This document shows, piece after piece, positions 17,228 to 25,632 of a DNA stretch of 60,689 nucleotides. Made by a program: the position numbers and the translations under genes. How positions within the stretch are numbered: position 1 is the stretch's first letter; every line of letters starts with the position of its first letter. This DNA is from Alphaproteobacteria bacterium UBA7314. Lineage in GTDB: Bacteria > Pseudomonadota > Alphaproteobacteria > MPNO01 > UBA830. Where the stretch lies: the NCBI GenBank assembly GCA_002471575.1, contig DKQG01000053.1, positions 147,990 through 208,678 on the forward strand, written 5' to 3'. Under the pieces are notes generated by a model. The model did not search any database. It was not told where the DNA came from and worked only from the letters and a program-made list of their open reading frames with translations.

Positions 17228-18223
17228 TCAGATCACTACCATGGCGAGCAGCAGCAATGCCGCCAAACCGGCGCCGGACTTGCGATACAGGCTCAGCGCC
17301 CGGTGTATGTCGGCAGACGTTGCGTCGGTGCGTGCGCCGTCGTTCATCCAGGCATCGTCGACGATGAAGTCGCGGTACTGCCGCGGCCCCGCCAACGCGA
17401 GTCCCAGCGCACCAGCCATGGCCGCTTCCGGCCAGCCGGCATTGATAGACCTGTGTTTTTCCGCGTCACGCACAGCGGCGGCCCAGGCATCGCCGCCCCT
17501 GGTGCCGATGCCGATAGCAGCAGTAATCACGATCAGGATGCCGGCAATACGCGCCGGCACGGTGTTGACGGCATCGTCCAGCCGTGCGGCGAACTTGCCG
17601 AAATGTTCGTAGTCGATGTCGCGATAGCCGATCATGCTGTCCAGTGTGTTAATTGCCTTGTAGGCGAACAGCCCAGGCAGCCCCAGCAGGGCGAACCAGA
17701 TGACCGGTGCGACCACTCCGTCGGAAAAATTCTCCGCCGCGGATTCGATTGCAGCGCGGGCGACCCCGTTTTCGTCGAGGCTGTCCGGATCGCGGCCGAC
17801 GATATGCCCGACGGCGGCACGTCCTTCGGCGAGCGAGATATCGAGTTCGTCGGCGACCGCGCGGACGTGATTGAACAGGCTGCGATAGGCGATCAGCACG
17901 CTGGCGATCAGTGCACCGGCGACCCAGCCGTAATCGATTTGTGCGCACAGCCACTGCACGGCGTATCCTGCGAGGCCCGCCAGTACGACCAGAAAAGCGG
18001 TGGCAAGCAGCCCCCGCCAAAACCGCGCACGGTCGGACCGCTGTGGCCGATTGAGCTTGCGTTCGAAAAACGAGATCAATCCGCCGAATACCGCCACGGG
18101 GTGAGGGATGCGTTCCCAAAGCCGCGGCGGGTCGCCCAGCACGACATCCATCGCCAGCGCCAGCATCACCACCAGCAGGGGGTGCACGGCTGCGCCGTCG
18201 GCGCTATACCACTGAAACATCAT
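17228..18223 (-). CDS. cbiB: Adenosylcobinamide-phosphate synthase (CbiB; CobD in the aerobic nomenclature)
   Basis: The 331-aa integral membrane protein attaches aminopropanol phosphate to cobyric acid. It has several hydrophobic segments. The family stretches ALAMDVVLGDPPRLWERIPH near the N-terminus, ARAAIESAAENFSDGVVAPV near residue 155, and ALGLALAGPRQYRDF near the C-terminus are present. It ends four bases from the cobQ stop in convergent orientation. Its start lies 59 bases from the divergent cbiX start, so the two probably share a promoter region. Confidence 0.95.
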   Translation of the reverse strand: MMFQWYSADGAAVHPLLVVMLALAMDVVLGDPPRLWERIPHPVAVFGGLISFFERKLNRPQRSDRARFWRGLLATAFLVVLAGLAGYAVQWLCAQIDYGWVAGALIASVLIAYRSLFNHVRAVADELDISLAEGRAAVGHIVGRDPDSLDENGVARAAIESAAENFSDGVVAPVIWFALLGLPGLFAYKAINTLDSMIGYRDIDYEHFGKFAARLDDAVNTVPARIAGILIVITAAIGIGTRGGDAWAAAVRDAEKHRSINAGWPEAAMAGALGLALAGPRQYRDFIVDDAWMNDGARTDATSADIHRALSLYRKSGAGLAALLLLAMVVI

Positions 18224-18282
18224 CCGGGGACAATCGCGCCTGCTCGGTGTGAAATCAATTGCCTTCGGGACGGGAGAGACAA

Positions 18283-19302
18283 TTGACCACAGGCATTATG
18301 GTGTGCGGCCACGGCAGCCGCGACGAAGGCGCGGTTGCGGAATTTGAAAAACTGGCCGTCGCTATCCGCGACCGGGCCGACGGGATCCCGGTCGAATACG
18401 GGTTCCTGGAATTCGCGACGCCGGTTATCAAGGAAGGTCTCGCTGCGCTTGTTGATCAGGGCGTCACCGACGTGCTGGCGGTACCCGGTATGTTGTTCGC
18501 CGCGGGGCACGCGAAAAACGACATCCCTTCAGTCTTGAATACGTGGGCGGCCGGTGCCGATGGTATCGATATCCGCTACGGCCGCGAGCTGGCGATCGAC
18601 CTGAAGATGCTGCGCGCCGCCGCCGACCGTATCCAGGAAGCGCTTGACGCAGCAGGCGACGATGTGCCCATCGAAGAGACCATGCTGGTCGTTGTCGGAC
18701 GTGGCGCATCGGACCCCGATGCCAATTCCAACGTCGCCAAGGTGATGAGGATGCTTTGGGAAGGTTTCGGCTTCGGCTGGGGCGAAACCGCCTATTCCGG
18801 CGTTACCTTCCCGCTGGTCGAACCGGGTCTAGAACACGCGGCAAAGTTGGGATACCGACGGATCGTGGTGTTTCCCTATTTCCTGTTTACCGGTGTACTG
18901 GTGCGGCGGATCTATGACTACACCGACGCGGTCGCGGCGCGGCACCCCGATATCGAGTTTATCAAGGCGCCCTATCTGAACGACCACCCGATGGTAATTG
19001 AGACCTTCATGGAACGGATCGATGAAATTCGGAGCGGAGAAAACAACATGAACTGCCAGCTCTGCAAATACCGCGAACAGGTGCTGGGCTTCGAGGCCGA
19101 GGTCGGGCTGGCGCAGGAAAGCCACCATCATCACGTCGAAGGCATCGGCACCGGCGACGCGCATGGCCACGACTATGATCACGATCATGCGCACGGTCAT
19201 AGCCACGATCACAGTCACGGGCACGACCACGATCATCACCATCACCCGTACCCCCACGCGGATCACCCGCTGGGGCCGAAGACGATGAAGGAAACCGGCT
19301 GA
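18283..19302 (+). CDS. cbiX: CbiX-type sirohydrochlorin cobaltochelatase, long form with MxCxxC and His-rich tail
   Basis: The 339-aa protein inserts cobalt into sirohydrochlorin at the start of the early-cobalt route. The start is TTG 18283 behind GGGAGAG; an upstream in-frame TTG at 18259 has no such signal. The N-terminal CbiX domain holds VCGHGSRDEGA (His10) and the LFAAGHAKNDIP His. The second, C-terminal domain (about 140-250) has VGRGASDP where the first would have His, so it is probably a non-catalytic repeat. Near residue 256 comes MNCQLC, matching the MxCxxC iron-sulfur motif described for Bacillus megaterium CbiX. The last 55 residues are rich in His and Asp and probably store or deliver cobalt. 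Confidence 0.94.
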   Translation: MTTGIMVCGHGSRDEGAVAEFEKLAVAIRDRADGIPVEYGFLEFATPVIKEGLAALVDQGVTDVLAVPGMLFAAGHAKNDIPSVLNTWAAGADGIDIRYGRELAIDLKMLRAAADRIQEALDAAGDDVPIEETMLVVVGRGASDPDANSNVAKVMRMLWEGFGFGWGETAYSGVTFPLVEPGLEHAAKLGYRRIVVFPYFLFTGVLVRRIYDYTDAVAARHPDIEFIKAPYLNDHPMVIETFMERIDEIRSGENNMNCQLCKYREQVLGFEAEVGLAQESHHHHVEGIGTGDAHGHDYDHDHAHGHSHDHSHGHDHDHHHHPYPHADHPLGPKTMKETG

Positions 19303-19309
19303 GGCCGCC

Positions 19310-19939
19310 ATGGAATGGCTGCGCGATCCCGATGAAATCTACCGCCGGTCCTTCGCGATCGTGGCCGAGGAAGCTAATCTGTTCGCCGTTCCCGAGGACA
19401 TGCAGGACGTCGCGATCCGGCTGGTCCACGCCTGCGGCATGCCGGACATCGTCGCCGATCTGCGCTGGTCCGACGGTGCGGCCGCGGCGGCGCGGGATGC
19501 GCTGGCATCTGGCGCGCCGGTTATCTGCGATGCACAGATGGTGGCCGACGGCGTCATCGCCGCTCGTCTGCCGGCCGACAACCAAATTCTCAGCATGATC
19601 CGGTTGCCCAACGTTGCGGAGATGGCGAAAGAGCTGGGCACGACGCGTTCGGCGGCACAGGTCGAACTTTGGAAACCGTTTCTGCCGGGCAGCGTTGTCG
19701 CAATCGGCAACGCGCCGACGGCGTTGTTCCGGCTGCTGGAAATCATCGCCGAAGACCTGTCGCGTATGCCTGCGGCGATATTGGGTTTCCCCGTGGGCTT
19801 CGTCGGCGCGCGGGAATCCAAGAATGCTTTGCATGAGGACGGCCACGACGTTCCTTACATCACCCTGCTCGGCCGGCGTGGAGGCAGCGCCATGGCGTCT
19901 GCTGCGGTTAACGCGCTTGCCGGGCAGTATGAAAAATGA
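19310..19939 (+). CDS. cobH: Precorrin-8X methylmutase
   Basis: The 209-aa enzyme (CobH/CbiC) moves the C11 methyl group to C12, giving hydrogenobyrinate or cobyrinate. The N-terminal EIYRRSFAIVAEEANL stretch and GFPVGFVGARESKNAL (around residue 162) are family signatures. The active-site His is probably in RLVHACGMPDI. The gene begins 7 bases after cbiX and overlaps cobL by four bases (ATGA), continuing the tightly packed forward block. Confidence 0.96.
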   Translation: MEWLRDPDEIYRRSFAIVAEEANLFAVPEDMQDVAIRLVHACGMPDIVADLRWSDGAAAAARDALASGAPVICDAQMVADGVIAARLPADNQILSMIRLPNVAEMAKELGTTRSAAQVELWKPFLPGSVVAIGNAPTALFRLLEIIAEDLSRMPAAILGFPVGFVGARESKNALHEDGHDVPYITLLGRRGGSAMASAAVNALAGQYEK

Positions 19940-21144
19940 CGGAGCGCTGGCTCAGCGTCGTAGGAATCGGCGAGGACGGCCTCGACGGGCTTACCCCGCG
20001 CGGACGCATGCTGGTCGACGGCGCCGAAATCCTGGTCGGCGGCGACAGGCATTTTGCCATGCTGCCCGAAGACGGGCGCGAAAAGCTGACCTGGCCGCGA
20101 CCCTTGACCAATCTAATGCCGCGGATCGCAGACCGGCGGGGAACGCCCGTCTGCGTGCTGGCGACTGGCGATCCGATGTTCTTCGGCATCGGCGTCACCC
20201 TGGCGAAGCACTTCAACGCCAACGAGATGGAGATCGTGCCGTCACTGTCGGCGTTTTCGTTAGCCGCCGCGCGCCTTGGCTGGGCGCTGGCCGATGTTGA
20301 ACAGCTGACCCTGCACGGCCGCCCCGTTCGCCTTGCGGTCCCGTTTGTTCAGCCCGGTGCGCGTTTGCTGATCCTTGCCGACGGCCCCAATACCCCGGCG
20401 CAGGTTGCGGAAATCCTGTCCGAACGCGGCTACGGCGACAGCCGGATGACCGTGCTCGAACACATGGGGGGTGCCTGTGAACGCAGCCTGACCGGCCATG
20501 CCGGAGACTGGCGTCATGGCGATGTAGCGGCGTTCCATACGCTGGCCGTCGATTGCGTCGCCGGGGCGGACGCAGTAATTCTGCCCCGCATTCCCGGCCT
20601 CCCGGACGATGCTTTTATAAGCGACGGTAACATGACCAAGCGCGAAATCCGCGCCGCGACGCTGGCAGCCCTAGCGCCGCTGCCCGGTCAGCACCTGTGG
20701 GATATCGGCGCCGGGTGTGGCTCGATCGCCATCGAATGGATGCGCACACACCCCGCCTGCCGGGCGACTGCGGTCGAAAGCAGGACCGACCGTATCGGAC
20801 TGATCGCCCGCAACGCCAACGCCCTGGGCGTGCCGCGCCTTGGCATGATAGAAGGCGAGGCGACGGACGTGCTGTCGCAACTGGATGCCCCGGATGCGAT
20901 TTTTATCGGCGGTGGTGCGTCTACCCCCGGGCTGCTGGACCTCTGCTGGGGTGCTCTTTCGGCCGGCGGACGGCTAGTGGCCAATGTCGTAACGCTAGAA
21001 GGCGAGGGCGCGCTGGCGGCCTTCCGGACAGCCAATGGTGGCGATCTCGCCCGTATTTCGATCTCGCGGGCCGAGCCCGTCGGGCAGTTCACGGGCTGGA
21101 AATCGTCAATGACGGTCACGCAGTTTGCCGCGGTGAAATCCTGA
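19936..21144 (+). CDS. cobL: Precorrin-6Y C5,15-methyltransferase (decarboxylating), CbiE-CbiT fusion
   Basis: The 402-aa bifunctional enzyme methylates C5 and C15 and decarboxylates the C12 side chain. Residues 1 to about 200 form the CbiE-like tetrapyrrole methylase domain (VVGIGEDGLDGLTPRGR, CVLATGDPMFFGIG). From about residue 230 the CbiT domain has the SAM-binding LWDIGAGCGSIAIEWMR and a later IFIGGGASTPGLLD. This fusion is typical of the aerobic lineage. The start overlaps the cobH stop (ATGA), and the stop shares one base with the cobI ATG. Confidence 0.96.
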   Translation: MTERWLSVVGIGEDGLDGLTPRGRMLVDGAEILVGGDRHFAMLPEDGREKLTWPRPLTNLMPRIADRRGTPVCVLATGDPMFFGIGVTLAKHFNANEMEIVPSLSAFSLAAARLGWALADVEQLTLHGRPVRLAVPFVQPGARLLILADGPNTPAQVAEILSERGYGDSRMTVLEHMGGACERSLTGHAGDWRHGDVAAFHTLAVDCVAGADAVILPRIPGLPDDAFISDGNMTKREIRAATLAALAPLPGQHLWDIGAGCGSIAIEWMRTHPACRATAVESRTDRIGLIARNANALGVPRLGMIEGEATDVLSQLDAPDAIFIGGGASTPGLLDLCWGALSAGGRLVANVVTLEGEGALAAFRTANGGDLARISISRAEPVGQFTGWKSSMTVTQFAAVKS

Positions 21145-21848
21145 TGGCGGGCACGTTGTACGGCGTCGGCGTCGGTCCCGGCGATCCCGAGTTGCTGACA
21201 TTAAAGTCACTGCGCATCCTGACGTCCGTACCGGTGCTGGCCTGGCCCGCACCGGAAGAAGGCCCCAGCCTAGCGCGAGAGATCGTCGCCGATCATCTGC
21301 CCGGCACTCAGCGCGAAATCGCCATCCGCATGCCGTTGCTGCCCGCCCGGTTTCCGGCGGAGGACGTGTATGATAAGGCCGCGTTGGAAATTGGCGAGGC
21401 CCTAGACGCGGGGGATGATGTCGCCGTGATCTGCGAAGGCGATCCTTTTTTTTACGGCTCGTTCATGTACCTGTTCGGGCGTCTTTCGGGCGGCCATGCG
21501 ATCGAGGTCGTACCCGGAGTCTCGTCGCTGACGGCCTGCGCCGCGGCCCTCGGGTCGCCCCTGTCCGCTAAGAACGACGTGCTGTCGGTCATCCCCGGCC
21601 CGCTGGATGCCGACACCATGGCGCAGCGCTTGGCCGAGGCGGACGCTGCCGCGATCATCAAGGTGGGGCAGCACCTCGAAAAAATCCGCGGCGTGCTGGC
21701 CCAGATAGGCCTGTCGGATAACGCCCGCTATATCGAGCGCGCCACCATGGCCGAACAGCGGATCGTCCCGCTGGCCGATGTCGACGACGGCGACGCGCCG
21801 TACTTCTCCATGATCCTGGTGCACAAGCGCGCCGAGGCGTGGAAATGA
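21144..21848 (+). CDS. cobI: Precorrin-2 C20-methyltransferase
   Basis: This 234-aa SAM-dependent tetrapyrrole methylase adds a methyl at C20. The start at 21144 is chosen from the TGATG overlap with cobL. GVGVGPGDPELLTLKSLRIL is the N-terminal SAM-site signature, VICEGDPFFYGSFMYLF the second, and VVPGVSSLTACAAALG the third. Because CbiX is encoded in the same block, the substrate may be cobalt-precorrin-2 instead of the metal-free form. The stop overlaps the next start. Confidence 0.95.
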   Translation: MAGTLYGVGVGPGDPELLTLKSLRILTSVPVLAWPAPEEGPSLAREIVADHLPGTQREIAIRMPLLPARFPAEDVYDKAALEIGEALDAGDDVAVICEGDPFFYGSFMYLFGRLSGGHAIEVVPGVSSLTACAAALGSPLSAKNDVLSVIPGPLDADTMAQRLAEADAAAIIKVGQHLEKIRGVLAQIGLSDNARYIERATMAEQRIVPLADVDDGDAPYFSMILVHKRAEAWK

Positions 21849-23662
21849 CGGAGGCGGCCATCATCGTTTTCGGCCCCAGTGGGATGGACGTTGCACGACG
21901 CGCGCAGGCCGCCATTGCGGGCAGCGAAATTCACGGATTTGCGCGCCGCGTGCTGGACGCGAACGTTACTTTCGACAATCCTAGCGAGCATCTGCGCAGC
22001 CTGTTTGGGGCCGGAACACCAGTCATTGGTATATGCGCTGCCGGAATCCTGATCCGGCTTTTAGCCCCGAAGCTCGCCGACAAGACTTCGGAACCCGCCG
22101 TGATCGCAGTAGCGGAAGACGGATCTGCCGTCGTGCCGCTGCTGGGCGGTCATCGCGGTGCTAACGATCTCGCGGCGGAAATTGCCGCAGCTTTCGGGGT
22201 TGTGGCGTCCGTCACCACGGCCGGAGATGTGCGGTTCGGCGCGGGACTCGACAATCCGCCCGACGGCTGGACGCTGGCTAACCCGGACGACATGAAACCG
22301 TTCACCGCTGCCCTGCTGGCGGGCGAGGCCGTGCGGCTGGACGACACGCTGCCGGGCTGGGTTGCCGATACCGACATCCCGCGTGATCTCGGTGGCACCT
22401 TGCGGATCACCGCGACGCCGCGCCGGGAAACCGGCGATACTCGGCACCTTGTCTATCACCCGGCAAGCGTCGCCATTGGCGTCGGCTGCGAGCGCGGTGC
22501 CGACCCGGATGAAGTAGCCGGTCTGGTCGATGCCGCAGTGGTGCAGGCCGATATCGCGACCGCTGCGATTGCCGGTGTGTTTTCGCTGGACCTCAAGGCG
22601 GATGAGGCGGCCGTTCATGCGCTTGCGGCTGGTTTGGGCGTAGCTGCCCGGTTCTTTGACGCTGCGACGCTGGAAGCCCAAACGCCGCGCCTCGAAAACC
22701 CGTCGGATGTAGTTTTCAGGGAAGTCGGCTGTCACGGCGTGTCGGAAGGGGCGGCACTGGCCGCCGTCGGTCCGGACGGGGCGCTGATCGTCGCCAAGAC
22801 CAAATCCGCCCGGGCGACCTGCGCGCTTGGCCTGGCACCAGCGCCGATCGTCATGGACGACGCGGGACAGCCGCAGGGTCGGTTGCTGATCGTCGGTACC
22901 GGCCCCGGCAGCGACGGCTGGATGACGGCGGAATCCGAAGCCGCCATCGCCGCGGCAACTGATCTGGTTGGCTATACGCTTTATCTTGATATTCTCGGGC
23001 TCCGTGCGGATGGTAAAACGCGCCACGATTTCCCGCTGGGCGAGGAGATCGACAGGGTGCGAGTCGCGCTGGAGATCGCGGCGACGGGAAGGACGGTGGC
23101 GCTGGTATCGTCCGGCGATCCGGGTATATACGCCATGGCGACGCTGGCGTTTGAATTACTTGAAACCGGCGGACGGGCCGACTGGGGCCGGGTCGCGATC
23201 GAGGTCTGTCCCGGCATCTCTGCGCTGCAGGCTGCTGCTGCGCGGTCAGGCGCGCCTCTGGGGCACGATTTTTGCACCATTTCGCTGTCCGATCTTTTGA
23301 CACCGTGGGACGCCATCGAACGGCGCGTCCGGGCGGCGGCGGACGGTGATTTCGTCATCGCGTTCTACAACCCGGTCTCTATGCGCCGCACCTGGCAGCT
23401 GATGAAGGCGCGGGATATCCTGCTCGATGCCCGGCCGGGCGCGACACCGGTGATTCTCGCGCGCAATCTGGGCCGCGACGGCGAACAGGTGCGGACCGTC
23501 ACGCTGGACGCGCTGGAGGTTGCCGACGTCGACATGCTGACGGTGGTCCTCGTCGGTTCGTCGGAAACCCGGGCGGTAGCGCGGGGCGACGGGCGGCACT
23601 GGATCTATACGCCGCGCGGTTACGCCGGCAAGAAGGCGAATGTAGAGGAAAACATGGGATGA
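21845..23662 (+). CDS. cobJ: CbiG-CobJ fusion: cobalt-precorrin-5A hydrolase domain plus precorrin-3B C17-methyltransferase
   Basis: The 605-aa protein joins a CbiG region (about residues 1-335) to a CobJ/CbiH C17-methylase (about 346-605). The CbiG part has ICAAGILIRLLAP and VVPLLGGHRGANDLA in its N-terminal domain, and the C-terminal CobE-like subdomain with GVGCERGAD (about 212) and EVGCHGVSEGAAL (about 293). The methylase has IVGTGPGSDGWM, LVSSGDPGIYAMA and GHDFCTISLSDLLTPW. CbiG opens the delta-lactone and releases acetaldehyde; CobJ performs ring contraction with C17 methylation. Fusion puts consecutive steps on one chain. Start ATG 21845 overlaps the cobI stop. Confidence 0.95.
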   Translation: MTEAAIIVFGPSGMDVARRAQAAIAGSEIHGFARRVLDANVTFDNPSEHLRSLFGAGTPVIGICAAGILIRLLAPKLADKTSEPAVIAVAEDGSAVVPLLGGHRGANDLAAEIAAAFGVVASVTTAGDVRFGAGLDNPPDGWTLANPDDMKPFTAALLAGEAVRLDDTLPGWVADTDIPRDLGGTLRITATPRRETGDTRHLVYHPASVAIGVGCERGADPDEVAGLVDAAVVQADIATAAIAGVFSLDLKADEAAVHALAAGLGVAARFFDAATLEAQTPRLENPSDVVFREVGCHGVSEGAALAAVGPDGALIVAKTKSARATCALGLAPAPIVMDDAGQPQGRLLIVGTGPGSDGWMTAESEAAIAAATDLVGYTLYLDILGLRADGKTRHDFPLGEEIDRVRVALEIAATGRTVALVSSGDPGIYAMATLAFELLETGGRADWGRVAIEVCPGISALQAAAARSGAPLGHDFCTISLSDLLTPWDAIERRVRAAADGDFVIAFYNPVSMRRTWQLMKARDILLDARPGATPVILARNLGRDGEQVRTVTLDALEVADVDMLTVVLVGSSETRAVARGDGRHWIYTPRGYAGKKANVEENMG

Positions 23663-24423
23663 CGGTTTGGTTTATAGGCGCGGGGCCGGGTAATCCTGAT
23701 CTGCTGACAATCCGCGGGCGCGACGTCATCGCCCGCTGCCCGGTCTGTCTGTATGCCGGCTCGCTGGTGCCGGAAGCCGTGGTCGCCCATTCGCCCGACG
23801 ATGCGCTGTTGCTCGACACCGCGCCGATGACCCTCGACGAGATTATTGGCCATATCGAGACCGCGCATGCCGCCGGATATGATGTGGCGCGCGTCCATTC
23901 CGGTGATCCGTCGCTGTACGGCGCCATCGGCGAACAGATCCGGCGGCTCGATGCGCTCGGGATCAGTTTTGAAATCGTGCCCGGCGTGCCCGCCTATGCT
24001 GCCGCCGCCGCGCTGCTGAAACGGGAACTGACCCTGCCGGATGTCACGCAGACGGTCATCCTGACCCGCACGGCGATGAAGGCATCGGAGATGCCCAATG
24101 CGGAGGATCTCGATACCCTTGGAAAATCAGGTGCGACGCTCGCCATTCACTTGTCTGTGCGCAACATGAAACATGTTTGCGAAACGCTGATCCCCCACTA
24201 CGGCGCGGATTGCCCGGTCGCGGTCGTTTTCCGCGCCAGCTGGCCGGACGAGCAGGTGATCGAGGGCTCGCTTAGCGATATCCGCCAGAAAGTGCGTGAC
24301 GCCAAGATCACCCGCACCGCGCTTATCCTGGTCGGTCGCGTGCTGTCGCCGGAGACTTTCACGGATTCGGCACTGTACGACGCCGATCACGTGCACGTGC
24401 TGCGGCCGAGGCGGAAGGGGTAG
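23659..24423 (+). CDS. cobM: Precorrin-4 C11-methyltransferase
   Basis: This 254-aa SAM-dependent methylase (CobM/CbiF) has FIGAGPGNPDLLTIRGRD at the N-terminus, DVARVHSGDPSLYGAIGEQ near residue 80 and VPGVPAYAAAAALL near residue 107. TQTVILTRTAMKA is the family-specific loop. It is the last gene of the forward block that begins with cbiX and overlaps the CbiG-CobJ stop by four bases (ATGA). Downstream lies a pseudogene on the opposite strand. Confidence 0.96.
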   Translation: MTVWFIGAGPGNPDLLTIRGRDVIARCPVCLYAGSLVPEAVVAHSPDDALLLDTAPMTLDEIIGHIETAHAAGYDVARVHSGDPSLYGAIGEQIRRLDALGISFEIVPGVPAYAAAAALLKRELTLPDVTQTVILTRTAMKASEMPNAEDLDTLGKSGATLAIHLSVRNMKHVCETLIPHYGADCPVAVVFRASWPDEQVIEGSLSDIRQKVRDAKITRTALILVGRVLSPETFTDSALYDADHVHVLRPRRKG

Positions 24424-24438
24424 GGGCACTACAGGGAA

Positions 24439-24880
24439 CTATTTCCCGATAACGCCGTTCCAGATGTTCAGGTGGCCTTCTATCCACGCAACGAAATACT
24501 CGATGATCTCCGGCACGTTCATCAACTGGACTGTAACACCGCGGTCGCACAGGAAATCCGCGTTGCCGCCGAAATTGACGTTGTCACCGATCACCCCGCG
24601 GAGATGCCATACCGCACGATCGTTCCGAACACATCATGCAGGCGCTGAGGCTGGTGTAGGTCGTGCGGTGCCGCTAGCCGTCATACAGGCCAGTGTTGCG
24701 GATGCAGTGTGTCTCGGCGAGAAAGATGGCGGCATGCTTCTACTGGCGGCGGTTGTGGCTTTCGGAAATCAGCATGTTCTCCTCGACCAGGAAGGTTCCG
24801 ACCGGCACGCCGCCCTCGTTCGCGCTTTTCCTAGCCTACGCGAAGGCGCGCGATATGTATTCAACGTCCCTGTCCGTCAT
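24439..24880 (-). pseudogene. Decayed nucleoside/cytosine deaminase gene
   Basis: Read on the minus strand from ATG 24880, the sequence gives MTDRDVEYISRAFA, a stop, NEGGVPVGTFLVEENMLIS, SHNRRQ, a stop, then a further stop after NTGLYDG, then TTYTSLSACMMCSE, which matches the zinc-binding PCxxC segment of cytosine deaminase-like proteins (Pro replaced by Ala). After a frameshift it resumes as GVIGDNVNFGGNADFLCDRG and ends GHLNIWNGVIGK. Three in-frame stops and at least one frameshift make it non-functional. The HAE motif is also changed (KHAAIF). Its ATG overlaps the cobK stop as ATGA, so the intact gene was probably the last of the cbiD-cobK operon. Confidence 0.85.
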
Positions 24881-25632
24881 GTTGCGGTCTCCAGCGAGTT
24901 CAGCCAGTCCAGCGCCGCATCGACGGTTTCCACGGTAGCGCCCGGCGGCGGGGCCGGGCGGGCGACCATCACCACCGGGATCGACAGCGCCCGCGCCGCC
25001 GCGATCTTGGCATAGGTCGCGTCTCCGCCGGCATTTTTGCTGACCACAACATCGATATCGTTTGCCTTAAGAAGATCGGTTTCCCGATCGAAGGTAAACG
25101 GGCCGCGCCCGGTCAGGTAAACCGCTTCAGGCAGAGGATTGGCGCTTTCTGGGGGATCGATGGAACGAATCACTAAGGCCACCCCCTCGATACCTGCGAA
25201 CGCCCCTAGTTCCTGACGGCCCACGGAAAGAAAGGCCCTGCCGCCGATATGCGGCAAGGCTGTGGCCGCGGATGCGATATCGGGAACGACATGCCAGTCG
25301 TCGCCCGATAGCGGTTCCCACGGGGGCCGCATAAGTTTGAGATGCGGGAGGCTGCGTTCCACGCAGGCAAGAACGGCGTTGCGGGCGATGGTGTCGGCGA
25401 AGGGGTGGGTGGCGTCCACGACGGCGGCTATCCGGTAACTAGTCAGCCAGCGGGTCAGTGCGACCGCCCCGCCAAATCCCCCGCTGCGCACGGTGACGTC
25501 CGCCGGCAGGGTTGGCGTTCGCGTCCGGCCGGCCAGTGAATAGGTGATATCGTGGTCTGCGGCGGCCGTATTGGCCAGTTCCACAGCCTCAGCCGTGCCA
25601 CCCAGTATCAAAACCTTTGGCCGATTAGCCAT
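24877..25632 (-). CDS. cobK: Precorrin-6A reductase
   Basis: This 251-aa NADPH-dependent reductase (CobK/CbiJ) reduces the C18-C19 double bond. The start at 25632 is chosen because VLILGGTAEAVELANTAA, the N-terminal nucleotide-binding signature, follows directly. RIAAVVDATHPFADTIARNA near residue 65 and DVVVSKNAGGDATYAKI near residue 200 are family signatures. The gene start overlaps the cbiD stop by 8 bases, and its own stop overlaps the start of the deaminase pseudogene. Confidence 0.94.
   Translation of the reverse strand: MANRPKVLILGGTAEAVELANTAAADHDITYSLAGRTRTPTLPADVTVRSGGFGGAVALTRWLTSYRIAAVVDATHPFADTIARNAVLACVERSLPHLKLMRPPWEPLSGDDWHVVPDIASAATALPHIGGRAFLSVGRQELGAFAGIEGVALVIRSIDPPESANPLPEAVYLTGRGPFTFDRETDLLKANDIDVVVSKNAGGDATYAKIAAARALSIPVVMVARPAPPPGATVETVDAALDWLNSLETAT

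Noticed and set aside
19140..19290. Tandem repeat DNA in the His-rich tail of CbiX
   Set aside because: The His/Asp codons give an apparent short repeat, but spacing and codons are irregular; it is low-complexity coding sequence.
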